A stretch of 64,000 bases of DNA. Source: Diospyros lotus. Taxonomy: Eukaryota > Streptophyta > Magnoliopsida > Ericales > Ebenaceae. Each line of letters starts with the position of its first letter. Position 1 is the stretch's first letter. Both the position numbers and the translations under genes were made by a program. The stretch covers positions 8,447,669 to 8,511,668 of the forward strand of contig NC_068344.1 in assembly GCF_014633365.1 (NCBI RefSeq). The letters run 5' to 3'. Below the pieces are notes generated by a model. It worked only from the letters and a program-made list of their open reading frames with translations. It searched no databases and was not told the DNA's origin. Shown here in pieces: positions 1 to 11,283 of the stretch.

Positions 1-263
1 CAACGAAAAAGTAATAAAAACGGAGTTCATGATGTTGCAAAGAATAAATAACAGAAAATAAAATCAAAACCGAAGCTCTTCAAGAAAATCTCCTCTTTTT
101 GCCTCAACTTGCCGTCTTCTCCTCCTTCCAAAAACTCTTAATCTCCCAAAAATAAGCCTTTATATAGACCTCTTTAGGTTATCAAAGTCCTTCACCTTGA
201 AGGAGTCTATTTCCCTTTTATTTGGATTAAAACGGGCTTAAAACGGCCTTGTCACGAAGCTTT

Positions 264-440
264 GAACCCTATCGCGGTCCTACCGCGGTATGCTTGTTGC
301 TGCAGACCTGTGAGCTCCAGAAAATAATTCCTAAAGCGGTCCTACAGCGGTATGCATACCGCTGTAAGACCGTGAGCTCCAAAAAATAAGTCTTATAGCG
401 GTGCTACAGCGGTATGCATATCGCTATAAGCCCGCTAGCC
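264..440. repeat. 62-bp tandem repeat, about 2.8 copies
   Basis: The core GCGGTCCTAC(A/C)GCGGTATGC recurs with starts at 274, 336 and 398, exactly 62 bp apart. Each unit continues into a TGAGCTCCA(G/A)AAAATAA segment. Each core is itself an inverted repeat of GCGGTA and TACCGC. Confidence 0.85.
343..366. repeat. Perfect 24-bp palindrome in the middle repeat unit
   Basis: The 12-bp half TACAGCGGTATG is followed directly by its reverse complement, with centre ATGCAT. The neighbouring units carry imperfect versions. Confidence 0.9.
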
Positions 441-685
441 TTCTTCTTTGGCCTCTTGCTTTATCATCTTCAACTTCTTGTTTTCGATACTCTTTTGCTT
501 CTTTTTTTAATTCGAAACCCGACCATGCCTCCAAGCTTCATTTCACTCCCATCATGCACCAAAAATCACTATTTTTGCTCCATGTCCGCTTTAACACATG
601 CTCCACATCTACATAACCATATATAGAACCAAATCAAGTAGAAATCATGCTCATTGAATGTATAAATACTAAGTTTATAGACCAA

Positions 686-710
686 AATAAGTGTATAAAA
701 GACACTTATT
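686..710. repeat. Short hairpin, 9-bp stem
   Basis: AATAAGTGT at 686-694 pairs with ACACTTATT at 702-710 across a 7-nt loop. The function is unknown. Confidence 0.7.
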
Positions 711-870
711 AATAACTTACAAGGCAAAACCATCAAAACCAAAACCAAGTGGCCTAAATAGGCTAAAAAAGCCAAAAGATGGCAAAACAAAACATGAAGA
801 CCAAGAAACTTGGCCATGACTGAGGAGGTACAAGGCGTCTCAATCATGAGTGGCCTTCCTCTCACCAATC

Positions 871-1610
871 CACAAGAAAAGGGAAGCCTGGAACAAGTCG
901 ACCTATATCAAGCCATAAAGCACTAGAGGCTACAAAAGGGACTCAGGACAAGGAGTTTGATGAATAGAGAAAGAATGAGATCAATAGCCGACTGGCTTGG
1001 TAGCCACTCGGTCATAACCAAGCGGTCTCTTTTCCCTACTCAGTCATGATAGCTTGGTCTACCTCAAGCCTGATATATTCCCTCTCGAGCACGAGACTCA
1101 ACAACTTGCCACTCTCTGAAGCCTATCTCAACATGATCAAGAGACCTTTCCAGGGTGACTCGCAGGTTGCCTACCAGTACAAGACCATCTCGTTAACCAC
1201 CTAGGTCTGGGAGCCTCTCTCCAAGACCCTCTCATCGACAGTGTGAAAACCTGGTCAAAGAATCCCTAAAGATTCCTCAAAGATGCCTTCGATATTCTTG
1301 CATAAAAACATAGACAGAATGCCACATGTCAACCTCCTTCTCGGCTATAAATAGAGGGGTTATATCCTCACTCAGGTATGCTCACTATGTTACTGAACTC
1401 TCTAATTACGCTCCAGCATTCTCAAGAGACTAACTTAAGCATGGGGGAGGGGGCGTTACACGGGGATACTTACCCGCTTCCCTAACTGGCTTCTGTCTTA
1501 ATAGGTCTCTCAGTCATTTGGAACCCATTTGGTTTTTTTGAACATAGTCAATCATTTGAACCCACTCAGTCATTTCGAACCTGATCAGTCATCTTAAACC
1601 CAGAAAATTT
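871..1610 (+). mobile_element. Tat-type LTR remnant (U3-R-U5-like) upstream of gag
   Basis: A TATA box (CTATAAATAG, 1345-1354) is followed about 75 bp later by CAAGAGACTAACTTAAGCAT (1422-1441). This resembles the conserved R/U5 box of plant Tat-lineage Ty3/gypsy LTRs, and the same arrangement recurs at 8475-8581. Short direct repeats of the type TCAGTCATTTGGAACCCA follow at about 1509-1600. Gag coding sequence begins almost immediately afterwards, so the usual leader is missing. The 5' boundary could not be fixed. Confidence 0.6.
1345..1354 (+). promoter_or_regulatory. TATA box of Tat-type LTR
   Basis: CTATAAATAG lies in a GC-richer context about 75 bp upstream of the conserved R/U5 box, as expected for an LTR promoter. 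Confidence 0.6.
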
Positions 1611-1617
1611 AACCCTT

Positions 1618-2584
1618 TACTCTGGCAAGGATGATCCTTATGATCACATGCAAAACTATAAGTCTTTGATGATGCTCCATGGATGGGACGACGTGATAAT
1701 GTGTAGGGCCTTCCCGTTTACCCTAGTTGAACATGCTCGGGCTTGGTTTAATGGTTTGCCCGAAGCATCCATTTTCTCATTTGGGCAGCTAAAGGTGGAA
1801 TTTATCAAAGCATTCATTATTAACAGCCAAAGGAAGAAATACGCGACATACCTCCTTAGCATTCGACAGGAGAGCAAAGAGACCCTACGCCATTATGTGG
1901 ACAAATTTCGGAACGCTACGCTTGAGATTCACAACCTACTGATTGATATGGCGGTGTCTGCCATGTTCCAAGGGGTGTGACTAACTTCTTTCCAAGAATC
2001 CCTATCTCAAGACCCGCTAAAATGCTTGGCAGATTTGTTCGTCAGGGCCAATAAACATATACACCATACAAAAGTAATTAATGAGAATTGTGGCAATGGA
2101 TGAAGACAGGGAGCGAAAAAAAAAGGAACGAGATATTGAAGAATACCTTAATCGGCGACAAGAGAGAGCTCGAAGACTGGATGATGTCAACCCCCAGTTC
2201 AATCACTATACCTGGCTTACCCAACCTCGGTCTGCCATATTGGTAGCCATAGAAGGATCAGGCCTAATTAGATTTCCAAAAAAGTTGGATCGAACTATAG
2301 GGAAGAATCAGGATGAGTACTATCGATACCATAGGACTCGTGGCCATTCCACTGATTAATGTCGAGAATTGAAAAATCACAATGAGATGCTTTTCTGGGA
2401 AGGGCACTTACAAAGATATGTACAAGAAGATGAGGGAAACAACAGGGAACTGCAAAGAAGGGAAATGAGGCCTGAAGCGCATGAAAGACATAATCCTAGA
2501 CAACAAGAGAGAGGAAGTGACCACAGACAGAACCTCCTTCTAGATAATAAACCAACACATCAGGCTATACGCATTATTTCGTGA
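1618..2584 (+). pseudogene. gag: Ty3/gypsy (Tat-lineage) gag, broken
   Basis: Gag proteins form the retrotransposon's cytoplasmic particle. The conserved retrotransposon-gag domain is readable from 1618, with a DPYDHMQNYKSLMMLHGW segment and then an ARAWFNGLP motif, ending at a stop at 1978. The reading continues at about 2081-2359 in another frame as a basic, Arg/Glu-rich linker and a YYRYHRTRGHSTD block. A TAA stop follows, then CRELKNHNE and a GHLQRYVQ block up to 2584. The same YxxxHxxxGH then CxxLK arrangement is seen in the related relic near 25360. It directly follows the LTR-like segment and precedes a protease relic. Frame changes and stops show it is not functional. Confidence 0.85.
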
Positions 2585-2686
2585 GATGAAACCTTAGCTG
2601 GAGCCAGCTCCTCTTCTCGAAATGCCTATGCTTGTTTGGCCTACCAAGTTAATTCAGTAATGGAGGTTAGACAAAATGAAGATCCC

Positions 2687-3118
2687 ATTATATTCACATC
2701 TGACGACAAATGAGATGTAATCATTCCTCATGATGACTCGATGGTAATCTCAACTGTCATTGCAAAGCACCTGATTGGGAGAATTTTGGTAGACAGTGGC
2801 AGCTCAGTTAATCTCATTTATTGGAATTGCTTCGAGCAAATGCACATTTCCCAAGATTAATTGAAAAATGTCTTTTCCCCTTTATATAGTTTCACCAGGG
2901 AGGCTATTCCGATGGCTGGTTCAATTCAATTACCAGTCACATTAGGCTGTGATCCTCATAGCATAACATGCCAGACTTGCTTTATCATGGTTAAAGCCTC
3001 ATCAACTGCCTACAATGTAATTTTTGGTCGTCCCCTGCTCAATGACAAGAGGGTCATAGTCTCTTCATGTTATCTGTTGATGAAATTTCTGACACCTCAA
3101 GGAGTGAAAAAAGTCTGA
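2687..3118 (+). pseudogene. Ty3/gypsy aspartic protease relic
   Basis: This is the retropepsin-like domain that would process the Gag-Pol polyprotein. It is in one frame except for stops TGA at 2711-2713 and TAA at 2858-2860. The active-site block ILVDSGSSVNLIYW lies at about 2783-2826, with DSG at 2792-2800 in place of the DTG of retroviral proteases, which is normal for plant Ty3/gypsy elements. The carboxy-terminal block NVIFGRPLLN matches the family ILGRP motif. It sits downstream of gag in the expected order. No reverse transcriptase, RNase H or integrase follows, so this copy is non-autonomous or internally deleted. Confidence 0.85.
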
Positions 3119-3399
3119 GATGATCAAAAGAAATCTCGCGCGTGCTATGTTGCATCTACAAAAGGAAAAAAAAAAGTGAAGAGACTTTATCAATTGCCAA
3201 ACAAACTATGCAAGACTAAGTTGTATTATTTCCTTCATTTCAATTATTTGTATTGTAATAATGTGAGTTTAGAACAGGATTGTGGACGTAGGCATATTAG
3301 CTAAACCACATCAAAATGCTTGTACTTTCTCCTGAAAATAAATTATCGTTATTGCATCTATTATTATTTACCATATTCCATCAAGGGTCATTTTCAAAC
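3119..3399. other. Non-coding spacer after protease relic
   Basis: AT-rich sequence without homology I recognise lies between the protease end and the tandem array. Pol would be expected here and is absent. Confidence 0.5.
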
Positions 3400-4065
3400 G
3401 AAAGGCCCGTTGCCTCACGTATAACCTGACAATAGGGTGAAAAATAAAAACTTGTTGCCCTGCTCATAGCCCGGCAACGAGGTGAAAGCTAAAGGTCCGT
3501 TGCCCCACACATATCCCGGCAACGAGGTGAAAGCTAAAAGCTCGTTGCCCTGCTCATAGCCGGACAACGAGGTGAAAGCTAAGGGTTTGTTGTCTCGCGC
3601 ATAGCCCGGCAATGAGGTGAAAGCTAAAAGTTCGTTGCCCTGTTCATAGCCCGGTAACGAGGTGAAAGCGAAAAACCTATTGCCCCGCGCATAGCTCAGT
3701 AATGAAGTGAAAGCTAAAAGTCCGTTGTCCTGCTCATGGCCTAGTAATAAGGGAGATAACAAGCTCATTGTCCCATGTGTAATCCGACAATAGGGGGAAA
3801 ATAAGATGTTATCCCACATATAACTTGACAATAGGGTGAAAATAAAATTGTTGTCCCGCACAAAGCCCGAGAGAAAGGAGCCATAATATCTGTTGCCCCG
3901 CGAGCAACCTACACCGCTTCGCTTGGTGACCTAAGGCTCGTCACCCTACTACTAGCCCGGCAACGAGGTAAACACAAAAAGACTCGTTGTCTTGCTAATA
4001 GCCAGACCACAAGGTGAAAACAACAGGTTTGTTACCCTGCTCATACCCCAAAAATAAGGGAAAAT
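3400..4065. repeat. 45-bp tandem repeat array
   Basis: The word TTGCCC (or TTGTCC/TTGTCT) recurs at 3455, 3500, 3545, 3590, 3635, 3680 and 3725, exactly 45 bp apart. The unit reads roughly TTGCCCTGCTCATAGCCCGG then CAACGAGGTGAAAGCTAAA. Copies become irregular from about 3770 to 4065, and isolated degenerate units reappear at 4300-4400. Since 45 is a multiple of three, the minus strand stays open from 3861 to 3415 and reads as a 15-residue periodic peptide around AFTSLPGY. Such arrays are common in untranslated parts of Tat/Ogre-like retroelements. I infer it belongs to the gag-protease element upstream. Confidence 0.9.
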
Positions 4066-5219
4066 CAAAACTAATCTCTAACGTAGGCGCTACGCTGAAT
4101 CGCAAAAACAAAATACGTATATTCTTCCAAATCGTAAACGTATGCATTATGCCGAACCGAAAAAATAAAATATTTATAATATTTAATTACGGAGATAGGT
4201 GTCATGTCGAACCATGAGAATAAAATATTGCAAACATAGACATTACGCTTACAATACCAGCAAGTATGTACACGTGAAACTAGGGAGCCACAACATTGTA
4301 ACAAAAGGCCCATTACCCCGCTCACAACTCGGCAATGAGGAGGAAAAAACATCCCATTACCTCACAAGAAGCCTGACAACAAGAAGGCATAAGACCGTTG
4401 TCCTACGATAGATCGAGGGAGCATAATTTCAGCGGCCTCGCAAGCAACTTACGCCGCCTCGCCTAGCGTCTGAATGGTGCAATAGCCATTGCCCTACAAG
4501 AAGAGATGTCATATTCATCATTTTGCAAGTAATCCGATAAACCAGAAAATGGAACACCAATCATTATGAACACCATTGGATTCAGAGAAAATTCCCCAAT
4601 ATATGCCAATTTGTCTCTCGACAAAATGTAGATAAATATATGAGCCAAATAACGTCATGATCACTCTTGACTTGATTTGAATATCTTTCCAAGCCCTCAT
4701 CACCTCAAGATCTAGGAGCGTATGAAGACATCGTGTTTATACTCCTAGAAAATGAAGAACTGAATGCACGACCTCTGCTACAACGGCAGGAGCTTCAACA
4801 CATTATGCGAAGACTCTGATCACATCCTCTTGAAACCATTGGTGCTTATGAGAAGTCGAAATATGAAAATGCCAGAGCTACAAATAATGCCAAAAACTCA
4901 TTGAAATAATGGCTAAATGAAAAGCTCAAGCCTCCTTTTATAAAGGCACATAGGGAGTAGAATGCCAAAGACAACTATAAAAGATGTGAAGGAGGAGATT
5001 GCTACAAAATAAAAAAGGAAAAATAGTCTCTTAAAAATAAGGCAGTGTTGTAGACTGAATACTCTTCCTTTCTAGACACCCAACAGAAAGAGTAGGGAGC
5101 AATTGTGATTGGTAATAAGAAAGAAAAAAAAAAAAAAAGAAGCCACGTGGCAATATAAGGACTCGCCACATGGCAGTCGCAGGACACCAATTGCGGTGCC
5201 CCATGTAAAGGGCACCCAT
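4066..5219. other. Internal or U3-like sequence of the Tat element, non-coding
   Basis: No protein-like frame was found. Degenerate copies of the 45-bp unit occur to about 4410. The rest is ordinary AT-rich sequence with an A-rich tract near 5126-5140. I infer it is the 3' internal part of the element, running into a downstream LTR that continues at 8345. Confidence 0.4.
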
Positions 5220-5663
5220 AGGAGCCGCCACCCCCTAGTGAGGGTCACTCAAGGGTGGCGAAGGCCATAACCCCGAGTGACTTACTCAGGGGTTTGGTCG
5301 CACATGGCCCCAAGGGGGCCGTGCGCCACCCGTAATTCGGCTGGGGGGGAAGGCACTCCGCCCAGCCATGTGCGGCCCCTCTTTGGGATACGCCACACAA
5401 CGCCATGAACGGGGGACTGCCCCTATCTTTGCCACCCCCAAGTGGGGTCCTTCGGGGGTGTTGGACTTTGCCGCGTGTGGCCTCACGAATGCATGCAGGC
5501 ATGCCCGTGCGCATTTTCTAGGTTGCCCTCATGCTAGCGCGCGGCCCCGTGCGCCCCACAAATGCGCCCACACAGTCGTTCGCCCACGCATGCCTCCGCC
5601 CGCAACCGCGCCATTACCCGCGCTCGCTCACACCCCCAAGTGAGAGTCATCCAAGGCACCACA
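5220..5663. repeat. GC-rich patch with degenerate direct repeats
   Basis: This stretch is markedly GC-rich compared with everything around it. It contains related blocks CACCCC(C/T)(A/T)AGTG(A/G)GG near 5228, 5433 and 5632, some followed by TCA(C/T)TCAAGG-like sequence. Overlapping frames on both strands are open only because of composition. It lies directly against the solo LTR at 5664 and appears to be U3-like sequence of the interrupted Tat LTR. A captured host fragment is an alternative. Confidence 0.45.
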
Positions 5664-8344
5664 TGTAATACCTGATAAATTCTAAAGGACTCAAGAGTAA
5701 ATTATCTTGCGGCAAAAAGAGAATTTGTAGATAAATTGAGGGTATAAGGGTAATTTATTACCGTATGAATGACTGAATCAAATGTAGGGAGTACCCTGAA
5801 GCAGAGATACCCAAGGAAAATGATGTGACATTAACAACAATCATGGGATAGGATTTATGGTATCGAAAGAAATCGAATCAGGAAAGATTTTCGGTATAGC
5901 TAAAATGCATTTGCCATGTAGGCTACAAAATCGAATTGTTATAGGCGACTTTCGGGAAGTCAACGAAAGCTTGAGGGGGCTTTGGGTTTTTATGAAAAAC
6001 AACCCTTCATCGATTTCGGGAAGAAACGAAAGGGTTTACGGTCGAAACAAAGATTCAGGCCTAAGTGTAGTTTTTCAAAATTGCCAGAGAGAGGTTGAAA
6101 CGATGTTTTTTCAGAATCTTCTAAGAAGGAATGAAATTTTTTAGGACTTGAGGGTCATGATGGAAATTATGGAAATTTCAGGGGCTTTGTGAAAATGGGT
6201 CAAAGCATAAGAGACAAAATAGGTGGGGTAAAAATGTAATATTTCAAACTTGGTGGAGGGAACAAGCAGCCATGGCTGACCAGCCAGTTCTGGTCACTGA
6301 CCAGACACATCTAACCATGGGGGGTTCGAGCAAATGGGTCAAGTAGGCTTCTGGGTCGGGCCTAGGTCAACAAGGAAGCACGGGTTGGCCAGAATTTGAA
6401 GATTTTCGACCAAAGCTTTCGGCCGAATTTGGGAAGCTATGAAATCTTGTTTTGTGGTCGGTTTCAGACGCGATTGGGTCAATCCAAGGGAGATAGAAGC
6501 CTCAGAGGGTCAGTTTGAGCAAGCCTTGAGCGTTTTGAAGCTCGGGTTGCCTATATATATAGAGATTATCGAATGCTTTTTGGAAAATTAAACTCTCAGA
6601 TCTGAGAGTTCAGGCAAAAATTGAGGGCAGGTGGTTAAGGATCTTTTGTTCCTCAAGTCCATAGGATCATTCTTGTGAAATTTGAGCAATTTTCATTTAG
6701 AGATGAAAGACATATGAAGCTTCGATGGAAAATCAAGTTTCGCCAGAAAATTGAGTTGAGCAGTCAAAAAATGGCTCCAATTGACTGATTTGAAGCTATA
6801 ATCTTGTAGAGGATGAAGAGAGGAAGATGTAGGTTCAAACAGGAGGTAAAACAGAGCTCGGATGAAGAAGTTATGGCAAAAAAAAAACTAGAGCACGGTG
6901 CTGCTACGGGCGGAGCTGAAGAAAGAAGACGACTGGCGTGTTCAGTGCACCTCGCCAGTTGGGCCTTGCGAGTGGGCGCGTGAAGGGGCGCCTAGACTCC
7001 AAAAATTCTAAAAAAAATTTGCTAAATTCCTCTAAAATCAAGCTCTAGAGGCCTGTGCAAAAAGATTTGGATTTTGCCTTGCTGATGTCTTGGTTTTCGC
7101 ACCGATCAGCCTTGTTTTTCATGAAAATGCATCATCCAAGTAAGTTTAGTATTTTTTCTTTGAAGTTCATAGGATATTATGAATTATTGTGGAAAGAGAT
7201 TTGAGAAAATAGTCCTGAAGGTATTTATTCGGATTTTTAGAAAGGAAAATGGAAGAAAATGAAGGAAAATATCTAGAAATTAGAGTTTTGAGATATTTAA
7301 TGATTAAATATCATTTATAGGATTGTTGTGCTCGAGATAAAGTAATTGGTGCAATTTTTGAGGGTTGGCAAAAAAATCGAGGTTGGGCACACATATCGAG
7401 ATGATGCGGGCTTTTCGAGACATTCTAAAATTCGTGCAAAATGTGAGTTGTCCTATCCTATATGATATGATTGTTTATAATGCATGATATTTATGAAAGA
7501 TATGATTGCTTATATATGCATGATATTTATGAAATATATGATTCTTTTTGTCATATTGCATGGAAAGTCGTGATTTTCATGGCACGATATTATTGGCATT
7601 TTAATATTTATGCATGGGATTGGGAGTCGGCCCGATAGTGTAGCCGTAATTCTCCAAGGGCAATTGATGGAATAACGTTAAGATTATCTTGCCGAAGGTG
7701 CCAAGATTCTGTCTAGGATTTCGTGCTAGGCTTGTGGGCTAGGGAAGTTACACTACCAAAAATGTTTGTTCATGTTATTGTATGATGCATTCATATATAT
7801 GTTTTTGGACCTTCACTAGAAGTTTCATTTTTTAATGGTTTATGAACCTAGAACATTCAACGTTCCAGTTGAGACTTGCAACTTAGGTAAGGAGATGATT
7901 GAGATATGATAGCATAGGGTGACATGTCCGATGATTCAGCAAGTTGTTCAGGTATTCTGTTTGTTCAGGAACATCCGGATATGTATCAGATGAGATGAGA
8001 AGTGGCAATGTATATTGAGGTGTCATTTGATTGCACCTAGGGTGTTTAGATGTTATCTCGAGAAATGTGTCTCCATGTATTTATGTATTAAGGATGTCCA
8101 TGTATTAAGGTTGTTAAAGGTATGATGTTAACTATGGTATGGATTCTGTATTGTATTTGCAGTGAATTGATTATGTACCATATTAAGTTTCGATTATCGC
8201 TTCCGCATTTGTAAGGATATGTTAGGGGGGTTTCTCTTTGAAATATCGTATTTGAGGTATAAGGAATGTATTTAAGAAAAAGATTATGTATGTATACGAT
8301 GGGCCCCAGCATAGTGACGCCCTCCGGGAGGACGGGGTGTTACA
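5664..8344 (+). mobile_element. Solo LTR of a Ty3/gypsy (Tekay/Del-like) element, 2681 bp
   Basis: The segment begins TGTAATACC and ends GGTGTTACA, an almost perfect terminal inverted repeat of the sort seen in plant chromovirus LTRs. The five bases before it (5659-5663, CCACA) and after it (8345-8349, CCACG) match at four of five positions, consistent with an aged 5-bp target duplication. No gag or pol sequence lies inside. The frame at 5857-6144 shows no recognisable domain. It is inserted in a Tat-type LTR, whose sequence resumes at 8345. The internal region was presumably lost by recombination between two LTRs. Confidence 0.75.
7460..7555. repeat. Short tandem duplication inside the solo LTR
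   Basis: A unit of roughly 37 bp containing ATGCATGATATTTATGAAA occurs twice back to back. Confidence 0.6.
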
Positions 8345-8900
8345 CCACGATTGCACCCGTGTGCCCACATATTCACACTCTCGCGCCAACACCTTAGAGA
8401 GAATCGATCAAAGCCCCTCCGAGATTCTTGTCGTGCAAATCGGGCCACTTGACACACAGTTGCCCCTCCCATCGCTATAAATGGGGGGTCTCTTCCCCTC
8501 ATTCAGTATGCAATCTCACACTCACATCTCTTTCTTGCATTTGACTATTTTACATTTTCAAGAGACTAACTTAAACATCGGAAGGTTTGCGTGGGGATCC
8601 TCACCCTCACCCCTAACCGATCTTATTTTTTGAATAGGTCATCCATCGCTCTCAACCCAGCCAAGAGACTCATCCATCGTTGTTGTGACCCATGGGAGAC
8701 TCATCTTTCGTTATTGTTACCCCCAGGAGACTCACCTATCTCTCCCGATAATTACTCATCGTTTGGATAATCCACACGTCACCCATTGCCTGAAGGAGTC
8801 ATCGATCCCCTGAGTGAGTCATCCATCGCTTAGATACACCACACGAAAGTTATCAATCGCTTAAATCAGCCATACGTGGATTGTCCATCGGCAGTTTCCC
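8345..8900 (+). mobile_element. Tat-type LTR, 3' portion resumed after the solo LTR
   Basis: A TATA box (CTATAAATG, 8475-8483) lies about 75 bp before CAAGAGACTAACTTAAACAT (8559-8578), the same layout as at 1345-1441. Downstream are many degenerate copies of GACTCATCCATCG-like units (about 8640-8880), parallel to the TCAGTCATT repeats after the first LTR. The two LTRs differ too much upstream of the TATA box for me to say they belong to one element. Confidence 0.6.
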
Positions 8901-10356
8901 ATCTACAAATTTATTGTTGCAACCGTGCTAACAACTTTGGTTTCTCACAATTTTTCACAAGTTAGGGATTGGGTATTTTGAACCCAACATAGGTAGTTTC
9001 CTTAAATTTGATTGCTAATGAAGTGGTAACGCGAGTCCATGGATATGCTTTAGCGGGTAAAATCGTGGAGTATGGTTTATTCATATCTAGAAACACAGCC
9101 TGGTATAGCCTGCAATTAGATTATTTAATCTAATCATAAATGCTTTCCATCTGTTCAGTTGGGCAAATTTCAAATAAATGAGGAGCTCATTTAATACTCG
9201 AATATCTAATGATTGGAATGATGCAGGTTGCTGCTACTAGTGGAACACTCGCCGTCAAAAGGTCAAGATAGAAAAGGTAGTTATGATAGCGAATGCCAAT
9301 GGGACATTGGTTAGCTATTGCAATTTTGCCTTGCAATATCCAACCAATTATCTGAGTGGATGCAATGCTATTTGCCTTGCAATATTATCTCTAATGCTAA
9401 TAACTTGAGCTCACGGAACTTCCCGATGCAAATGAGCATGAAGATTAATAAAGCATCAGCTTTTCTGTGGCAAATATTACTAGTTCTATATTTTTATGAG
9501 GTTTATTTATACATATATGTATGTATATACCTCCCCACCTAGTGGGACTAAGTTTGATATCTTGTTTATAAAATATTATGCATTTAATATAACATAAATC
9601 TATACAAAGTCATGAATATATACAAAAAAAAATTAATAATTTAAAAACATACTGTATAATGCAAATTGACATGTGCCTCTAGAAAATTCTCTAAAAATTT
9701 TGTTATAAAGGAAAAAATATTTAAGTGCCACAAGTAACTATGTTTTAGATGCAAATAGTATGCCTCTAATAGGCTAAAAAATAATAATAATAATAATAAT
9801 ATCGCCTTTTGCTATTCTCAATGCTACAATCATTGTTTTGATGTAGCAAAAACAACATTTTTTTCTAATAATAATAAATGATTTTTTGCCTTGGGTAAAA
9901 GCAAATTTTTTATGAGTCAATATCTTTTGATTAAACATACTTATAACTTATTCATTGAAAAATCATAAAATTGGACATATTTTAAGAAAGTTTAGCAACA
10001 AGTGAAAGACTTATGGTCGATAGATGTTTGACAAAATATCATGTGTCTTGATGAGAATAAATTTAATTCTCGCAAGTGCAGGAATCAATTGATCGTATAA
10101 TGTGCAAGTATAAGAGTTGATTCCACATAGATTTGTCAAATTTATGTAATTAAATTTAATTATATTATGTCCTAAAAATAATAAAAATTGGGTAATAAGA
10201 ATTGTCCTAAAATATCTAATCAATTAAAGAGATTAATTAATTAGAACAATTAAATCAATGCAAAAATTAACTAAAACTTTATAAATAATTTTTTTTAATT
10301 ACTAAATACTAATCCGATTTCATTAATACTTTGCAATTTTTTGTCTTTAATCCTAT
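8901..10356. other. Intergenic or repeat sequence, no gene recognised
   Basis: Nothing protein-like is supported. It contains an (ATA)n microsatellite at 9778-9802. From about 10000 there is a degenerate repeat-like block (CTCGCAAGTGCAGGAATC near 10070) that seems to continue at 17537 on the other side of the chromovirus insertion. Confidence 0.4.
9778..9802. repeat. (ATA)n microsatellite
   Basis: About eight uninterrupted ATA/AAT triplets. Confidence 0.85.
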
Positions 10357-11283
10357 TGATGTGAACCCCACGAAGGAAGGTGAGACCCAACGATCAAAAA
10401 TAGTTCCTTTGCCAAGGATCGTTCTAAAACAGATTCGTAATAAAGAAAATAAAGGACCTTGACCCGTTATCTATAAAGACATAAGAACCAAAGGTATAAG
10501 AAGGTAGGGTTGACGCCACACTCAAGATAGATTAGAAGGGTTGTGAGTGACAAGTCAAGAATGAACGCCACAAGATGAAATCTTGATAAGTACAAAGTAT
10601 TTCGTTGAAGAACCAAAGAGAAAACTCTCATTAATAATATTGTCAAAAACTACATTCCTCTTGGGTTACATTGGCTTATATAGCCGAACTCAAATTCTAA
10701 ATTAGAAGGAAATAAACCAAATCCTAGGCATAGTAGGAATTGATTACAAAAAAGAAATAGCATAATCTGATAAAGAAACAAGAATTATCTAAAATAGAAA
10801 AGATTTAAAACAAATGAGGAAATAAGGGAAGCTTGAATCTTATTAATCAATCAATCAATCATCCCCAAATCTTGCAAATCTTGTCAATCAATCAACCAAT
10901 CAATCAATCAATCCCAAATCTTGCAATCTTGTCAATCAATCAACCAATCAATCAATCAACCCCAAATCTTACAATCTTGCAAATCTTCTCAATCAATCAA
11001 TCATTCCCAAATCTTGCAATCTTGTCAATCAATCAACCCCAAATCTTCTCAATTAATCAATCAACCCAGATTACTTTCAGAGACTTGGATAACATTGACA
11101 AAGCATTGACTATCTTGAATACTTAATTCGGGCATATTAGAATTTTGAACGATGCTTGAATTTGAGACGTGTTCAATTAGCCCATTTAATGCTCCTGTAA
11201 TTTTCTTGGTTCGTGCCCTTGTCATTAGACCTCCATGGATGCTTAACGGGTCTTGTGGGGTTTTAGCTATGTGACTTGCATCA
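10357..11283 (-). repeat. 3' LTR of the chromovirus (927 bp)
   Basis: On the minus strand it starts TGATGCAAG and ends GGTTCACATCA. It contains a degenerate AATC tetranucleotide array at about 10842-11070, longer than in the other LTR. It also encodes the carboxy-terminal part of the integrase polyprotein, from residues DASHIAKTP to the stop at 11061. Confidence 0.95.

Larger units (their letters stand above)
1..870. other. Non-coding repeat-like segment, probably retrotransposon-derived
   Basis: No reading frame here resembles a protein. The segment holds a 62-bp tandem repeat, a perfect 24-bp palindrome and a 9-bp-stem hairpin (listed separately), with T-rich and C-rich stretches. This looks like LTR or untranslated retroelement sequence, but I cannot place element ends. 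The short frames at 401-626 and 569-868 are low-complexity and unconvincing. Confidence 0.4.

Noticed and set aside
3400..4065. Evenly spaced 45-bp repeats as a CRISPR array
   Set aside because: There are no unique spacers: the whole 45-bp unit repeats. The genome context is plant.
5245..5643. Overlapping frames of 66-91 codons in the GC-rich patch as genes
   Set aside because: GC-rich DNA lacks stop codons by chance. Frames are open on both strands with no recognisable motif and no start context.
10833..11126. INQSINQS-type reading frame as a protein (also 17131-17379)
   Set aside because: It is a translation of the AATC/AACC tetranucleotide array inside the chromovirus LTRs and lies antisense to the real coding frame.
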